Origin: Martinezella dioscoreae
Lineage (GTDB): Bacteria; Pseudomonadota; Alphaproteobacteria; Rhizobiales; Rhizobiaceae
Direction of reading: 5' to 3'
Assembly: GCF_009176305.1 (NCBI RefSeq)
Contig: NZ_BLAJ01000005.1
Span: 248,001-312,000, forward strand
DNA: 64,000 nt
Positions 1 to 8,138 of the stretch are shown here, piece by piece (positions within the stretch are counted from its first letter, which is position 1; every line of letters starts with the position of its first letter). Under the pieces are notes generated by a model. The model did no database searches. It was not told the origin of the DNA and saw nothing but the letters and a program-made list of their open reading frames with translations. Position numbers and translations under genes: made by a program.

Positions 1-165
1 CAATATGAAGGCACGATGCTGTTCGTCTCGCACGACCGGCATTTCCTGGCGGCGCTCTCCAACCGGGTACTGGAGCTGACACCCGAAGGCATCCATCAAT
101 ATCCCGGCGGCTACACGGAATATGTCGAGCGCACAGGTTACGAGGCACCCGGCCTCAGAAGCTGA
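1..165 (+). CDS. ABC-F family ATPase, C-terminal end (partial)
   Basis: The reading frame is open from the first base and ends at TGA 163-165, giving the last 54 residues of a protein that starts outside the window. The segment MLFVSHDRHFL is the region after Walker B with the H-switch histidine (SHDR), and it is followed by the LE(L)TPEGIHQYPGGYTEYVE pattern seen in soluble duplicated ABC-F ATPases (Uup/YheS/EttA type) that act on ribosomes. No membrane segment is present. It faces the envelope operon tail to tail with an 18-bp gap. The ABC-F subgroup cannot be decided from this fragment. Confidence 0.85.
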   Translation, partial: QYEGTMLFVSHDRHFLAALSNRVLELTPEGIHQYPGGYTEYVERTGYEAPGLRS

Positions 166-183
166 TGCCTTGCCGATTGGGCA

Positions 184-1197
184 CTATTGCGTATTCACTG
201 ATGGGGCGGCACCGGCGTTGATGACGGCGACGGGCGTTGTCCTGCCGCGCACGCGGATTTCGATGCGGCGTCGTGCCTCGACGGCGCCGCTTTGGCCAGA
301 CGTGACGGTATCGCCGGGCAAGATCAGCTGTGCGGCGGACATCGGCAGGATAGTGGCGCTCTTCAGCTTCGGATTGGCCTTGAGCACATTGGCAACAGCA
401 ATGGCGCGGGCGAGGCCGAGGCCGGCATTGTCAGCCGGCAGCAGGGCGGAAACCGGCAGCTTGCCGTCCATCGCGCCGATGATCGTATCGTCGAGATTGG
501 ATTTTTCGCGCGCCACCGGTTGCTCGTCCGTGTGGCCGATCACTTCGACGATATTGGCGCCATAGAGGCTCAGATTGCTGGCGATTTCATCCGTGATGGT
601 CGTGCTGAGGAGCTGGGAGAAGGTGCCCGTGAGTTCGGCGCTCCCCGACTGGAAATAGTTCTTCTTGGCATCGTCGAGATTGATGATGGGCGGCCAGTCG
701 TGTGCGCCCTTCCCGCCCGCGTTGCCGGCCAAGAGCTTGTTGACCTCATCGGGTGCCGCCGCCAGCGAGACGCCATGTTCTTTTAGAACGGCGGCAACCT
801 TGGAAAGCGATTGCAGATCGGCCGTTGTCGCCCCCTCATCCGCCATGCTGTCGAGTGTTTCTTTCGCCAGCACCAGTTCCCGCCATTGCTTGTCCACCAC
901 GGCCTTGTCGGCAGCGGAGAGATCGCCGGAGACGACCTTGGACTGGAGAAGCACGATCTCAGCCGCCTGCTCAGCTCGCTTCTTCTCCAGCGCAGCGACT
1001 TGCTGCTCGACCTTCTCAAGCTTCCGCTCGACCTCGTAGCGCTTGTTTCTCTCAGCGGAAATCATGGCGGCAGCCACGAGCAGCAGGCAGAAAACCAGAA
1101 GCAGCATGGATTCGGCCATCGTCAGGCCAAGGATGAGGCCACGATTATAGCCCTTGTGCTCCAGTTTCGGCTTGTTGTCCGGGCCTCCAGCTACCAT
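184..1197 (-). CDS. MotB/OmpA-like envelope protein (TM, coiled coil, peptidoglycan-binding domain)
   Basis: This 337-residue protein has one transmembrane helix (about 20-47) with an acidic residue at its entry (Glu29 in LTMAESMLLL), where MotB, ExbD and ZorB carry their proton-accepting Asp. A heptad-rich coiled coil follows (about 50-140), then an OmpA/MotB C-terminal domain (about 170-317) with YFQSGSAEL, GHTDEQPV (221-228), NAGLGLARA (257-265) and EARRRIEIRVR (307-317). The likely role is anchoring to peptidoglycan while forming the rod of an ion-driven motor with the upstream MotA-like protein. ATG 1197 is preferred because GGTGG sits about 6 bases upstream; GTG 1206 is possible. The gene overlaps the upstream gene by 7 bases. 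It is last in a four-gene operon. No flagellar genes are nearby, so a flagellar role is unlikely. Confidence 0.8.
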   Translation of the reverse strand: MVAGGPDNKPKLEHKGYNRGLILGLTMAESMLLLVFCLLLVAAAMISAERNKRYEVERKLEKVEQQVAALEKKRAEQAAEIVLLQSKVVSGDLSAADKAVVDKQWRELVLAKETLDSMADEGATTADLQSLSKVAAVLKEHGVSLAAAPDEVNKLLAGNAGGKGAHDWPPIINLDDAKKNYFQSGSAELTGTFSQLLSTTITDEIASNLSLYGANIVEVIGHTDEQPVAREKSNLDDTIIGAMDGKLPVSALLPADNAGLGLARAIAVANVLKANPKLKSATILPMSAAQLILPGDTVTSGQSGAVEARRRIEIRVRGRTTPVAVINAGAAPSVNTQ

Positions 1198-2123
1198 AGA
1201 TGCCACCAGCGTTTTCGCGGCACGGCCTCCGGCTCAGCCGCGATATCGCCATCGGGCTTCGGCAGCGGCGCTTGCCCCATCGCTTCGGCCACACGACCGA
1301 GCGCCAGCTCGATATTGCGCAATGGCTGTAATTGCGCCTCCGACATCTCCTTGATGGCGGCAATCGCTGGTGCCAGCTCGGCGCGTACGACGTCCTCCGG
1401 CGCGCGGATTTCCTCGAGCTTCTTGCCGACATTCTCGACGGCAGTACCGAATGTGCCGATGATCTCCGAAAGCTGCGATGTCGTCGTCGTCAACTGGGCG
1501 GCTGCGTCGTTGATCGGGGTTACCGCCTGCTTCGCCAGCAATTCCAGGATCTTGTTGATCTCCTGGCCATTGCGCTCGGCCTGCCGCGCGATCTCCTCGA
1601 ACCCTTCCGACAGCATCTGATTGCTGACGCGGCGGTAATGGGAGAATTCGCGCGAGGAGGAATCGAGTTCCGTGCGGACACGCCGCGTCATCTCGGCAAG
1701 CTCATGGCGTACGCTGCGTTCGATGTCGATCGGATCGCGCCGCATCTGGTTGAAGAGGATGCGCAGCGTCACGCCGGCAATCGTCGAGGTAACCGCGATG
1801 CCGAAATTGCGGACGATGGTTTCGATCGATGTTTCCCCGGCAAAGAGATAGAGCGATACGCCGAGACTCGATAGGGTGAAGAGAAAACCCATGTAATAGA
1901 GGTTGTCGCCCGCCTGCTCATTGTGCAGCCGGAACCCGGCAACGGCCAGCGATACGATGAAGTAGATCCCCATCAACACCAGCGGCACGCCGGTCACGAC
2001 AGGCAGTGACCAGCCCATGAGCTTCGACGACCAGATGAAAATCATGCCGCCAATGGTGATGGAGGCGAATAGCACCATCGGCCCATAATCCCGGACGAGA
2101 TATCTGGCGTCGGTATTGGCCAT
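1191..2123 (-). CDS. MotA/TolQ/ExbB-like membrane protein with coiled-coil tail
   Basis: This 310-residue protein has four predicted membrane helices (about 15-33, 42-65, 75-95, 103-125). The last one, NFGIAVTSTIAGVTLRILF, resembles the small-residue and Thr-rich pore helix of MotA/TolQ/ExbB/ZorA proteins. About 170 residues of predicted cytoplasmic coiled coil follow (MTRRVRTELDSSS onward), ending in a basic/aromatic tail RKRWWHLW. The start ATG has GGAGGGG 7 bases upstream and overlaps the previous stop by one base (TGATG), so translation is coupled. Pairing with the MotB/OmpA-like gene supports a stator-like channel. The family call rests on topology and motif; overall similarity is too weak to name a subfamily. 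Confidence 0.65.
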   Translation of the reverse strand: MANTDARYLVRDYGPMVLFASITIGGMIFIWSSKLMGWSLPVVTGVPLVLMGIYFIVSLAVAGFRLHNEQAGDNLYYMGFLFTLSSLGVSLYLFAGETSIETIVRNFGIAVTSTIAGVTLRILFNQMRRDPIDIERSVRHELAEMTRRVRTELDSSSREFSHYRRVSNQMLSEGFEEIARQAERNGQEINKILELLAKQAVTPINDAAAQLTTTTSQLSEIIGTFGTAVENVGKKLEEIRAPEDVVRAELAPAIAAIKEMSEAQLQPLRNIELALGRVAEAMGQAPLPKPDGDIAAEPEAVPRKRWWHLW

Positions 2124-2941
2124 CAGCGTATCCCCTCCAGCCGCACGAAGCCGCCAAAATCACCTTTGTTGTTCTTGATCCATTGCGCCCAGAAGTTCGC
2201 AAGATCCTCCATGCTGAACTTCATGTTGGGCCTTTGAAAGGCAAGGATCTTGACCGTGACACCGTCCAGTGACGTGCGGAAACGGTCATTTGCCGGGCTT
2301 TGCTGGTATTTCTGATAGGAGACCCCATCTCGATAATTCGAGAAGGCGGCCGTGTGCTCGATCATGTCGGAGGCAATGTAGAGCCGCTTCGAGATGCCGA
2401 TCGGTGCATTTGCGAAAACCTCCAGATTGATCTTCTGAATGGCGGCCATGATCGGCGACAGTCGGCCGGACTCGCCCGCCGTCAGCTTGCCGGCGATATC
2501 GGCGAGCGGCTTCTGGAAACCCTTCTCCCATCGCGCCTGCGCCAGCCGCGGATTGCTGGTCCATTCGTCGACGTTCGCGCCACTTCCGGGATTGCAGCCA
2601 TGGAAGGTCTGGATCAGCTCACCTTCCTTTTCGGTGAGCGCATAGATATCGATGGCGCCGCCGATCGGCACGTCCGCGACGATCTTCTGGAATTGGTTGC
2701 GCAGATCGAGCGCCGTCGTATCTGATATCGGATCGGTGACATCGAGCAGGATAGCCGTTTCCGCCTTCGGGCCATCCACGGGGCAGAGCGAGGCCTGGTC
2801 GACGGCGACATTGCCGCTTGCCTTGTAGCGCAGCCAACCATAGGCGCCGACGATCCCGAGGGACAGGACGGCGAGACAAACCGTTGCGATGATGAGACCG
2901 GCGGATCCGCCGCGCCGGCTACGCCGCTTGCGTCGCGCCAA
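2123..2941 (-). CDS. Membrane-anchored von Willebrand A-like protein
   Basis: This 272-residue protein begins with a strongly basic stretch (RRKRRSRRGG) and one membrane helix (about 14-36), which predicts a periplasmic body. The body starts with a hydrophobic strand ending in ILLDVTDPISD, a degenerate MIDAS-type DxTxx site. Later come GRLSPIMAAIQKI and KRLYIASDM, at the spacing expected for the other loops of a vWA fold. A vWA-like role in protein-protein recognition is an inference. The start is TTG 2941 with GGAGAG just upstream, 23 bases inside the end of the upstream gene. It lies between the coiled-coil membrane gene and the MotA-like gene and probably belongs to the same complex. Confidence 0.6.
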   Translation of the reverse strand: MARRKRRSRRGGSAGLIIATVCLAVLSLGIVGAYGWLRYKASGNVAVDQASLCPVDGPKAETAILLDVTDPISDTTALDLRNQFQKIVADVPIGGAIDIYALTEKEGELIQTFHGCNPGSGANVDEWTSNPRLAQARWEKGFQKPLADIAGKLTAGESGRLSPIMAAIQKINLEVFANAPIGISKRLYIASDMIEHTAAFSNYRDGVSYQKYQQSPANDRFRTSLDGVTVKILAFQRPNMKFSMEDLANFWAQWIKNNKGDFGGFVRLEGIR

Positions 2942-4367
2942 GGATGCTCTCCGGGAAAAGATTATCGAGCTGATGGTATTTTTCGATGGCGCGCTCGAAT
3001 TCGTCGCCGATCCGCTTGATCTGCTCCGAAAGCTCCGCTTGGGCGCTCTGGATACGCGAGCCCAGCACTTTGTCGTCCCATTCCTCTTCCGTGCGAATAA
3101 CGGGCGTCAGGCGCTCCATCTTGTAAGCGGCTTTGAAGTATGACGGCTCCGGCTCGGTGCGCACGGCCCGGTTCGCATCGCGATAAGAGGTGAGCAGCAC
3201 ATTGGCGGCACGCTCGAGATGGTTCTGGTGTTCGGCAAAGAGGCCTGCGGTCCTGGCGCGATGCGCGATGATGGCAGCCGTTTCCTGCCGGCGCAGCGAG
3301 AGGTCGCGGATGATCTCCTCGATCTTGCTGTTGTGCTCGTCGCGGATCTCGCGAAGATCTTCGATCAGATCAAGCTTGCGGTCGATGTAGTTGTCTCTGG
3401 CCGCATCGAGACGCTTCTGGACGCCGGCAAAGCCGGGATAGGGGTCGGTGAGATAGCAGCCATCGATGAAGGCGACGAGCGAGAACATCAGACCAATGGC
3501 AAAGAGCATCCAGGAGTTCAGCTCCTGCAACCCGAGCGGTGCGGTCTTGAGCCGCTGGATCACCTCGGCACCGGCTCCGCTCAGGATCGTTGCAGAGACC
3601 TCGCGATAATGCGCTAGCGCGATATTGATGCCCAAAGCCACGGCGACATAGGCGACAAGCCCCAGCAGGCCGAGCAGCTTCAGCGCAAAGGAGCGATGCA
3701 CCAGAAAACGGACGCAGAAGAAAGAGAACATCAATGCCGTGCCGATGTTCAGGAAGGCGAAGGCGGCCGCCTCGGTTACACCACCGACGAGACCCTGCTC
3801 GCTTCCTTTGGCGAGAAAACTGCCGTTCATCACCATTTCGATGAGCACGAGGAAGACGATCAGCGAGACCTTGAAGCCCCAGGCTGCCCTGCTTGAAACC
3901 TTGGCGGCCCGCTGCAGCTTATGTCTGGCCTTGAAGCCCACCATTTCATCCTCGGCCGTCTTCAGCTTGCGGCGCAGGCCATGAAGCTCGTCCACGCCGC
4001 TTGCCACTTCCGCCTTGAAATCCGAAACGCTTGATGCGTTCGCCTGGCGGATCAGTCCGAACTGGCCCTCGAAATCGAGGTTGCGCAAGCGGCTGTCAAA
4101 AGTCTGGAACTGATCTTCGAGGATTTGGTAGGAGCTTTTCTTTTCCGCCTCGACCCAGGCGATGATGCGCTGCTCCGTCTCGTCATGCGATTGCGCATCC
4201 GGCGGCGGCCGGTTCTGACGCCCGGCAGCGGCACCCTTTTCCTTCAGGTCGAGAGTCGTGCCCAGCTTTTCGATATCGACGACGGGAAACACATCCGTCG
4301 AGGCACGGAAATCATGGCTGGTCTCCCGAACGCTATCCCAGAGACGGTTGAGGGCTTCGAAACGCAA
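2919..4367 (-). CDS. Four-helix membrane protein with flanking coiled coils, unknown family
   Basis: I do not recognise a family for this 482-residue protein. An N-terminal soluble and partly coiled-coil region (1-155) leads to four predicted membrane helices (about 161-183, 199-223, 228-252, 283-306), then a long charged helical region (about 315-475) rich in Glu/Arg heptads such as RKLDLIEDLREIRDEHNSK. This suggests a scaffold that projects helices into the cytoplasm. It is the first gene of the four-gene envelope operon. The start is TTG 4367 with GGGGAAG upstream; no other good start lies near the N-terminus. The gene ends inside the next one by 23 bases, so the two are translationally coupled. 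Confidence 0.6.
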   Translation of the reverse strand: MRFEALNRLWDSVRETSHDFRASTDVFPVVDIEKLGTTLDLKEKGAAAGRQNRPPPDAQSHDETEQRIIAWVEAEKKSSYQILEDQFQTFDSRLRNLDFEGQFGLIRQANASSVSDFKAEVASGVDELHGLRRKLKTAEDEMVGFKARHKLQRAAKVSSRAAWGFKVSLIVFLVLIEMVMNGSFLAKGSEQGLVGGVTEAAAFAFLNIGTALMFSFFCVRFLVHRSFALKLLGLLGLVAYVAVALGINIALAHYREVSATILSGAGAEVIQRLKTAPLGLQELNSWMLFAIGLMFSLVAFIDGCYLTDPYPGFAGVQKRLDAARDNYIDRKLDLIEDLREIRDEHNSKIEEIIRDLSLRRQETAAIIAHRARTAGLFAEHQNHLERAANVLLTSYRDANRAVRTEPEPSYFKAAYKMERLTPVIRTEEEWDDKVLGSRIQSAQAELSEQIKRIGDEFERAIEKYHQLDNLFPESILGATQAA

Positions 4368-4558
4368 CGATCTTCCCCGGCGAATTCATCAACTTAGAAA
4401 GGACAATTAACAAATCGATACCGCACCGGTTGTCCACGGTCCAGAGCGATATGGCAGAGGTTAGGATGCGATTGTGGTAAAGACTAGCCCGACCCCGTGT
4501 CGATCGGAAAACACTGACGTGAGTAAGGACGACACTTTCATCCGATGGCGGACTGCTG
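4368..4558. promoter_or_regulatory. Intergenic region upstream of the envelope operon
   Basis: These 191 bases lie between the start of the envelope operon and the 3' end of the BTAD regulator gene. Transcription of the operon must start here or read through from the regulator. I see no clear terminator, and the AT-rich part is around 4390-4420. No confident -35/-10 pair was found. Confidence 0.3.
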
Positions 4559-6472
4559 CTATGCCATGGTCACGTTCGGGATTGCCTTCCAGAAACCTGC
4601 CCGGCGCAGCCCTTCCCGATAGATGTCACGCTGCCATTGCTCCTTGAACGGCACGACGGAAAGCCATCGATCAACATCGAAATCCGGGTTGGTTCTTTGG
4701 ACGCGCCGAACGAAAAAGCCTGCCTTTTCCTCATGCCCGAGCATCGCCCAGCTGGCCGCGGAAATCCTGTCCGCCAGGCGTGCATTCGCCATTCGGCCAA
4801 TATAATCGAGGGCAGCTTCGAAGCGACCGAGCGTATAGCTCGCCACGGAAGCAGTCCAAAGATAGGTATCGGGGCTTACCGGATTGAGCGCCATGGCGCT
4901 TTCAATCTTCGTCAGCGCCAGATCCGGCCGGGACGCATGAAGCAAAGCCTCTGCATGGTCGGCAATGATGCCGGCATGGCCCGGATTAAGGGCTTCAGCC
5001 AGTTTCAAGGCCTCGATGCTCTCCTCACTCGCCTTCCGGAAGACCTTCGTCATGCCAAGCTCGCGATAGCCGTCGGCGATATCGCGCCGCGCTGCGATGG
5101 CCTGCATCGCATAGCTTTCCGCCTCGTCCAGCAAGGCCGCATCGCCACCGAAGGTCAGTACCCATTCTTTGGAGTAGGTGCGGGCCATTGAGCTCAAGGC
5201 AGGCGCGAAGTGGCCGCCGATGCGCAGCGCCATCTCAAGCTCCCCACGCGCCCTCTGCAGATCGGGTACGGAGAGGCGCTCGATGTAACGCTTGCCGGCG
5301 AGATAGCGCTGATAGGCCGCTGGATTTTCCTCGAAATGCGACCTCATCATCTCCCGCCTTTCGATCTGCCCTGCAAGCGACAGCACGATATGACGTGCGA
5401 CCGCCTGTCTCCGCTCTTCGGGCGAGGATTGTCCGAGGCTGGTGCGCTCGGCCCAGATGATTTCATCGCTTGCGGCGTCGACCAGTTGCGAAAACAGCAG
5501 CGGTCCGTTGTCGCGAAGGCTAAGCCGCATCTCGAGAAGGTAGGAGCGATCCCATTGGTCGAAAGTTGCAACGGCACGTTCCCCAGCCCTGCCAACCCGG
5601 ACCGCCGTGTAACGATCCGCAATCTGAAGACTGTCCAGCGCGCAGAAACCGATTGTGATATCGTTCACGAGGGATGAGGCATCATAATCTTTCCCTTGAC
5701 CCTCCGTGGAAGGCAGGAGCAGGAGGGGTATCTTCACCCTCGCTCGCGCAGCTGAAATCCGTTCATGGTGGGCATCCCCGGCTCGAATTTCCGAAGCATA
5801 ATCCCGCTGCGCCGACCATGAGGCCAGCAGCGCGGCACGCTGCGCGAAAATCTGCCTGAAGTGCTCCACCTCACCTTCCGCATCGAATATCCGCAACAGG
5901 ATGCGATGAATATCGCGATCTTCGGGATCTATACCAAAGACCAGGAGTGCCGCCTCTCTCACCAGAGCGACATCCGCCATACCATTGGCTTCGGCGGCAG
6001 CGGCATTCAGCGCCGCCTTCAGTGCCGACAGATGCCTGCCGCTTTGCGCCTCCCGCCAATGAAAGAAAACCGCGCTCTGGCAATCGGTGCCCTGCAGGAA
6101 TTCCGCCGCGAGCGTCCTCACCAGCGATTGCAATCTTACAAAGATCGGTCTGCCATCATCCGTGCGCGCGAACCAGAGATCGGAGGTGGTTGGAGGCGCG
6201 TCGAGTTCGACGGCTGTCTCGCTGAAACGCAGAAATGATCTCCCGAGTGCTTCCTGACGAACCCTGACACGCGAAACCAGCTTGCGCAGATTGACCTGCG
6301 CACTGCCATTGTCGTCTCCCCACAAAAACCGGGCGATCGCGCTGCGCGACGCGCGCGACGTTGGTTCCAGCATCAGATAGACCAGGATCAACAGACCCTT
6401 TTCGGGAAAGGCGACCTCGTGACCATCGCCGTCCAAAAGCTTCAAACCGCCAAATGTATGGAGTGAAAACAT
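4559..6472 (-). CDS. BTAD/SARP-type transcriptional regulator with TPR repeats
   Basis: The start MFSLHTFGGLKL (ATG 6472) gives 637 residues. The open frame runs back to 6616, but that upstream part overlaps the divergent region and does not look like the family. Residues 1-90 resemble the OmpR-like winged helix of SARP/AfsR proteins (FGGLKLLD, then LARFLWGDD-like and NLRKLVSRVRV). Residues about 95-230 fit a bacterial transcriptional activator domain. The middle (about 245-370) resembles the domain linked to adenylate-cyclase-like and TolB-N regulators, and the C-terminal part (about 420-600) has TPR-like helices. It probably binds DNA and senses an unknown signal. Its target is unknown; the downstream envelope operon on the same strand is one candidate. 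Confidence 0.7.
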   Translation of the reverse strand: MFSLHTFGGLKLLDGDGHEVAFPEKGLLILVYLMLEPTSRASRSAIARFLWGDDNGSAQVNLRKLVSRVRVRQEALGRSFLRFSETAVELDAPPTTSDLWFARTDDGRPIFVRLQSLVRTLAAEFLQGTDCQSAVFFHWREAQSGRHLSALKAALNAAAAEANGMADVALVREAALLVFGIDPEDRDIHRILLRIFDAEGEVEHFRQIFAQRAALLASWSAQRDYASEIRAGDAHHERISAARARVKIPLLLLPSTEGQGKDYDASSLVNDITIGFCALDSLQIADRYTAVRVGRAGERAVATFDQWDRSYLLEMRLSLRDNGPLLFSQLVDAASDEIIWAERTSLGQSSPEERRQAVARHIVLSLAGQIERREMMRSHFEENPAAYQRYLAGKRYIERLSVPDLQRARGELEMALRIGGHFAPALSSMARTYSKEWVLTFGGDAALLDEAESYAMQAIAARRDIADGYRELGMTKVFRKASEESIEALKLAEALNPGHAGIIADHAEALLHASRPDLALTKIESAMALNPVSPDTYLWTASVASYTLGRFEAALDYIGRMANARLADRISAASWAMLGHEEKAGFFVRRVQRTNPDFDVDRWLSVVPFKEQWQRDIYREGLRRAGFWKAIPNVTMA

Positions 6473-6702
6473 AATCTGTTCACAAAATCCGGGTGAAGCA
6501 GCGACGGCTGAGAAGGTATTTCCTTTACCTGTTAACCCCATTCGCGCTCGGACGAGTATGGTGAAATTTCGATAAGACTGTAGTGTGTCGGAAGGTCTGG
6601 CGATTTTCAATTCCAATTGCCGACAATCTGATAAACCACTCGCTAAATCACGGGCACGCCATATCTTGGCAGAGCATGCGACTTCATTCGGAGCATCAAA
6701 TC

Positions 6703-7719
6703 ATGACGCCCTCTCCCTTCAAGAATATCTGTGTCTACGGCGCCGGCGCACTCGGCGGGGCGATCGCGGCCAAGCTCGCCTCCTCCCATGAGGGCCAGAC
6801 AAAGGTTTCCGTCGTAGCGCGCGGAGCCCATCTGGAGGCCATTCGCGCCGGCGGCATAAGCCTGTGGGAAGCCGATGCGGATAGTCCCCTCGTCGCGCAG
6901 ATGACCGCAACGGCCGATGCTGGCGAACTTCCGCCGCAGGATCTTGTCATCACCGGCCTCAAAGGCCATCAGCTTGCGGCAGCTGTCCCCGGCATTGCGA
7001 AACTGCTGCATTCGGGCACCCGCGTCGTCATGATCCTCAACGGCGTTCCATGGTGGTATTTCCATCGGGACCGTCAAAGCGGCCATGCCGAGTACCAGAT
7101 GGAAGAGCTCGATTCGAACGGTGATCTCTGGCGCCTGATCGGGCCGGAGCGCGTCATCGGCTGCGTTGCCTATCAGGGAGCGGAAGTCGTCGCACCCGGC
7201 GAGGTCAAGCTCGCCAACAACGGACATTTCATTCTTGGCGAACCTTCCGGCGAGACGACCGGCGATATCGAAGCCATCGCAGCACTGCTGCAGCGGGCCG
7301 GCGTCAATGTCTCGATTTCCTCGCGCATACGCGACGATATCTGGAGCAAGCTCATGGGCAACGCCGCCTTCAATCCGATCAGTGCGCTGACCCGCGGTTT
7401 GATGTCCGATATCATGGACGATCCCGCGCTCGCGACCATGGTCGGTCAGGTGATGAGCGAGGTAAAAGCCGTTGCCGAGGCTTTGGGATCGAACATCGCC
7501 ATGTCCGTGGAGGAACGTCTTGAGCGTTCCCGTCAGATCGGCCCTGTGCGCACCTCGATGCTGCAGGATCTGCTTGCCGGCAAGGCGCTGGAAATCACGC
7601 CCCTCGTCGGGGTCGTCGTTTCGCTCGGCAAGCTCGTAAATGTGCCGACTCCGGTCTCGGCGACGATCCTGGCGCTGGTAACGCAGCTCGACCGCAAGAA
7701 CCAGCAAGGCGCCGAGTAA
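6703..7719 (+). CDS. 2-dehydropantoate 2-reductase family protein (PanE/ApbA)
   Basis: This 338-residue cytosolic NADPH-dependent oxidoreductase belongs to the family that reduces ketopantoate to pantoate in coenzyme A synthesis. The N-terminal Rossmann motif VYGAGALGGAIAAKL is clear. The C-terminal all-helical domain has the conserved SKLMGNAAFNPISALTRG segment, which contains the catalytic Lys and substrate-contacting Asn/Ser. I chose ATG 6703 (MTPSPFKNICVYG) because the Rossmann fold starts right after it; the frame extends upstream to 6583 without family-like sequence. Many rhizobia carry several paralogues, so another 2-oxoacid may be the true substrate. Confidence 0.85.
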   Translation: MTPSPFKNICVYGAGALGGAIAAKLASSHEGQTKVSVVARGAHLEAIRAGGISLWEADADSPLVAQMTATADAGELPPQDLVITGLKGHQLAAAVPGIAKLLHSGTRVVMILNGVPWWYFHRDRQSGHAEYQMEELDSNGDLWRLIGPERVIGCVAYQGAEVVAPGEVKLANNGHFILGEPSGETTGDIEAIAALLQRAGVNVSISSRIRDDIWSKLMGNAAFNPISALTRGLMSDIMDDPALATMVGQVMSEVKAVAEALGSNIAMSVEERLERSRQIGPVRTSMLQDLLAGKALEITPLVGVVVSLGKLVNVPTPVSATILALVTQLDRKNQQGAE

Positions 7720-7900
7720 GCGGCGGCAGACTACACCAGATAATTTTTCGATGCTCCGGCAGCGGTCCGCAGACCAGTCTCCGGGGGAACTCCGGGCATG
7801 TCGGTTCTTTATATTTCACTTACGCCTTCGTCCTTGGCCCCGAATGGATTTCCTATGGGAGCCGGCGTTACGCTTACGGTGGAATATGGAGACAGATCCC

Positions 7901-8128
7901 ATGCTCGACACGCACGCCCCCAATCTTACGGAATCCATCCGCGTCCTCGTTCACAACAGCGATGAGAAGCATCATCGTGTTGCGGCATCGGCAGCAACAA
8001 CGAAAAGATCACGCAAGCGCCCGCTTCATTCGCGCCAGGTCCGGGAAAAGCGCACCTTTCAGGCGATGTTCGCCTTCGGGCTGCTGCTCGGCGCCCTCGA
8101 GCTGTACATCGTGCTGCATTACCTCTGA
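7901..8128 (+). CDS. Small membrane-anchored hypothetical protein
   Basis: This 75-residue protein has a basic middle (KRSRKRPLHSRQVREKR) and a single C-terminal hydrophobic helix (AMFAFGLLLGALELYIVLHYL), so it would be a tail-anchored inner-membrane protein. ATG 7901 has GGAG about 11 bases upstream; ATG 7886 (METDP) is an alternative. It ends 10 bases before the DapA-like gene, so the two may be co-transcribed. No family is recognised. Confidence 0.55.
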   Translation: MLDTHAPNLTESIRVLVHNSDEKHHRVAASAATTKRSRKRPLHSRQVREKRTFQAMFAFGLLLGALELYIVLHYL

Positions 8129-8138
8129 GATTTCACAG

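Noticed and set aside
122..565. A 147-codon plus-strand frame over the ABC-F end and the MotB-like gene
   Set aside because: It is in a different frame from the ABC-F coding end and antisense to the OmpA domain, whose motifs are convincing.
184..4367. Calling the envelope operon a Zorya defence system
   Set aside because: Only the channel and rod proteins are comparable with ZorA/ZorB; no ZorC, ZorD or ZorE effector is present, and nothing nearby looks like a defence island.
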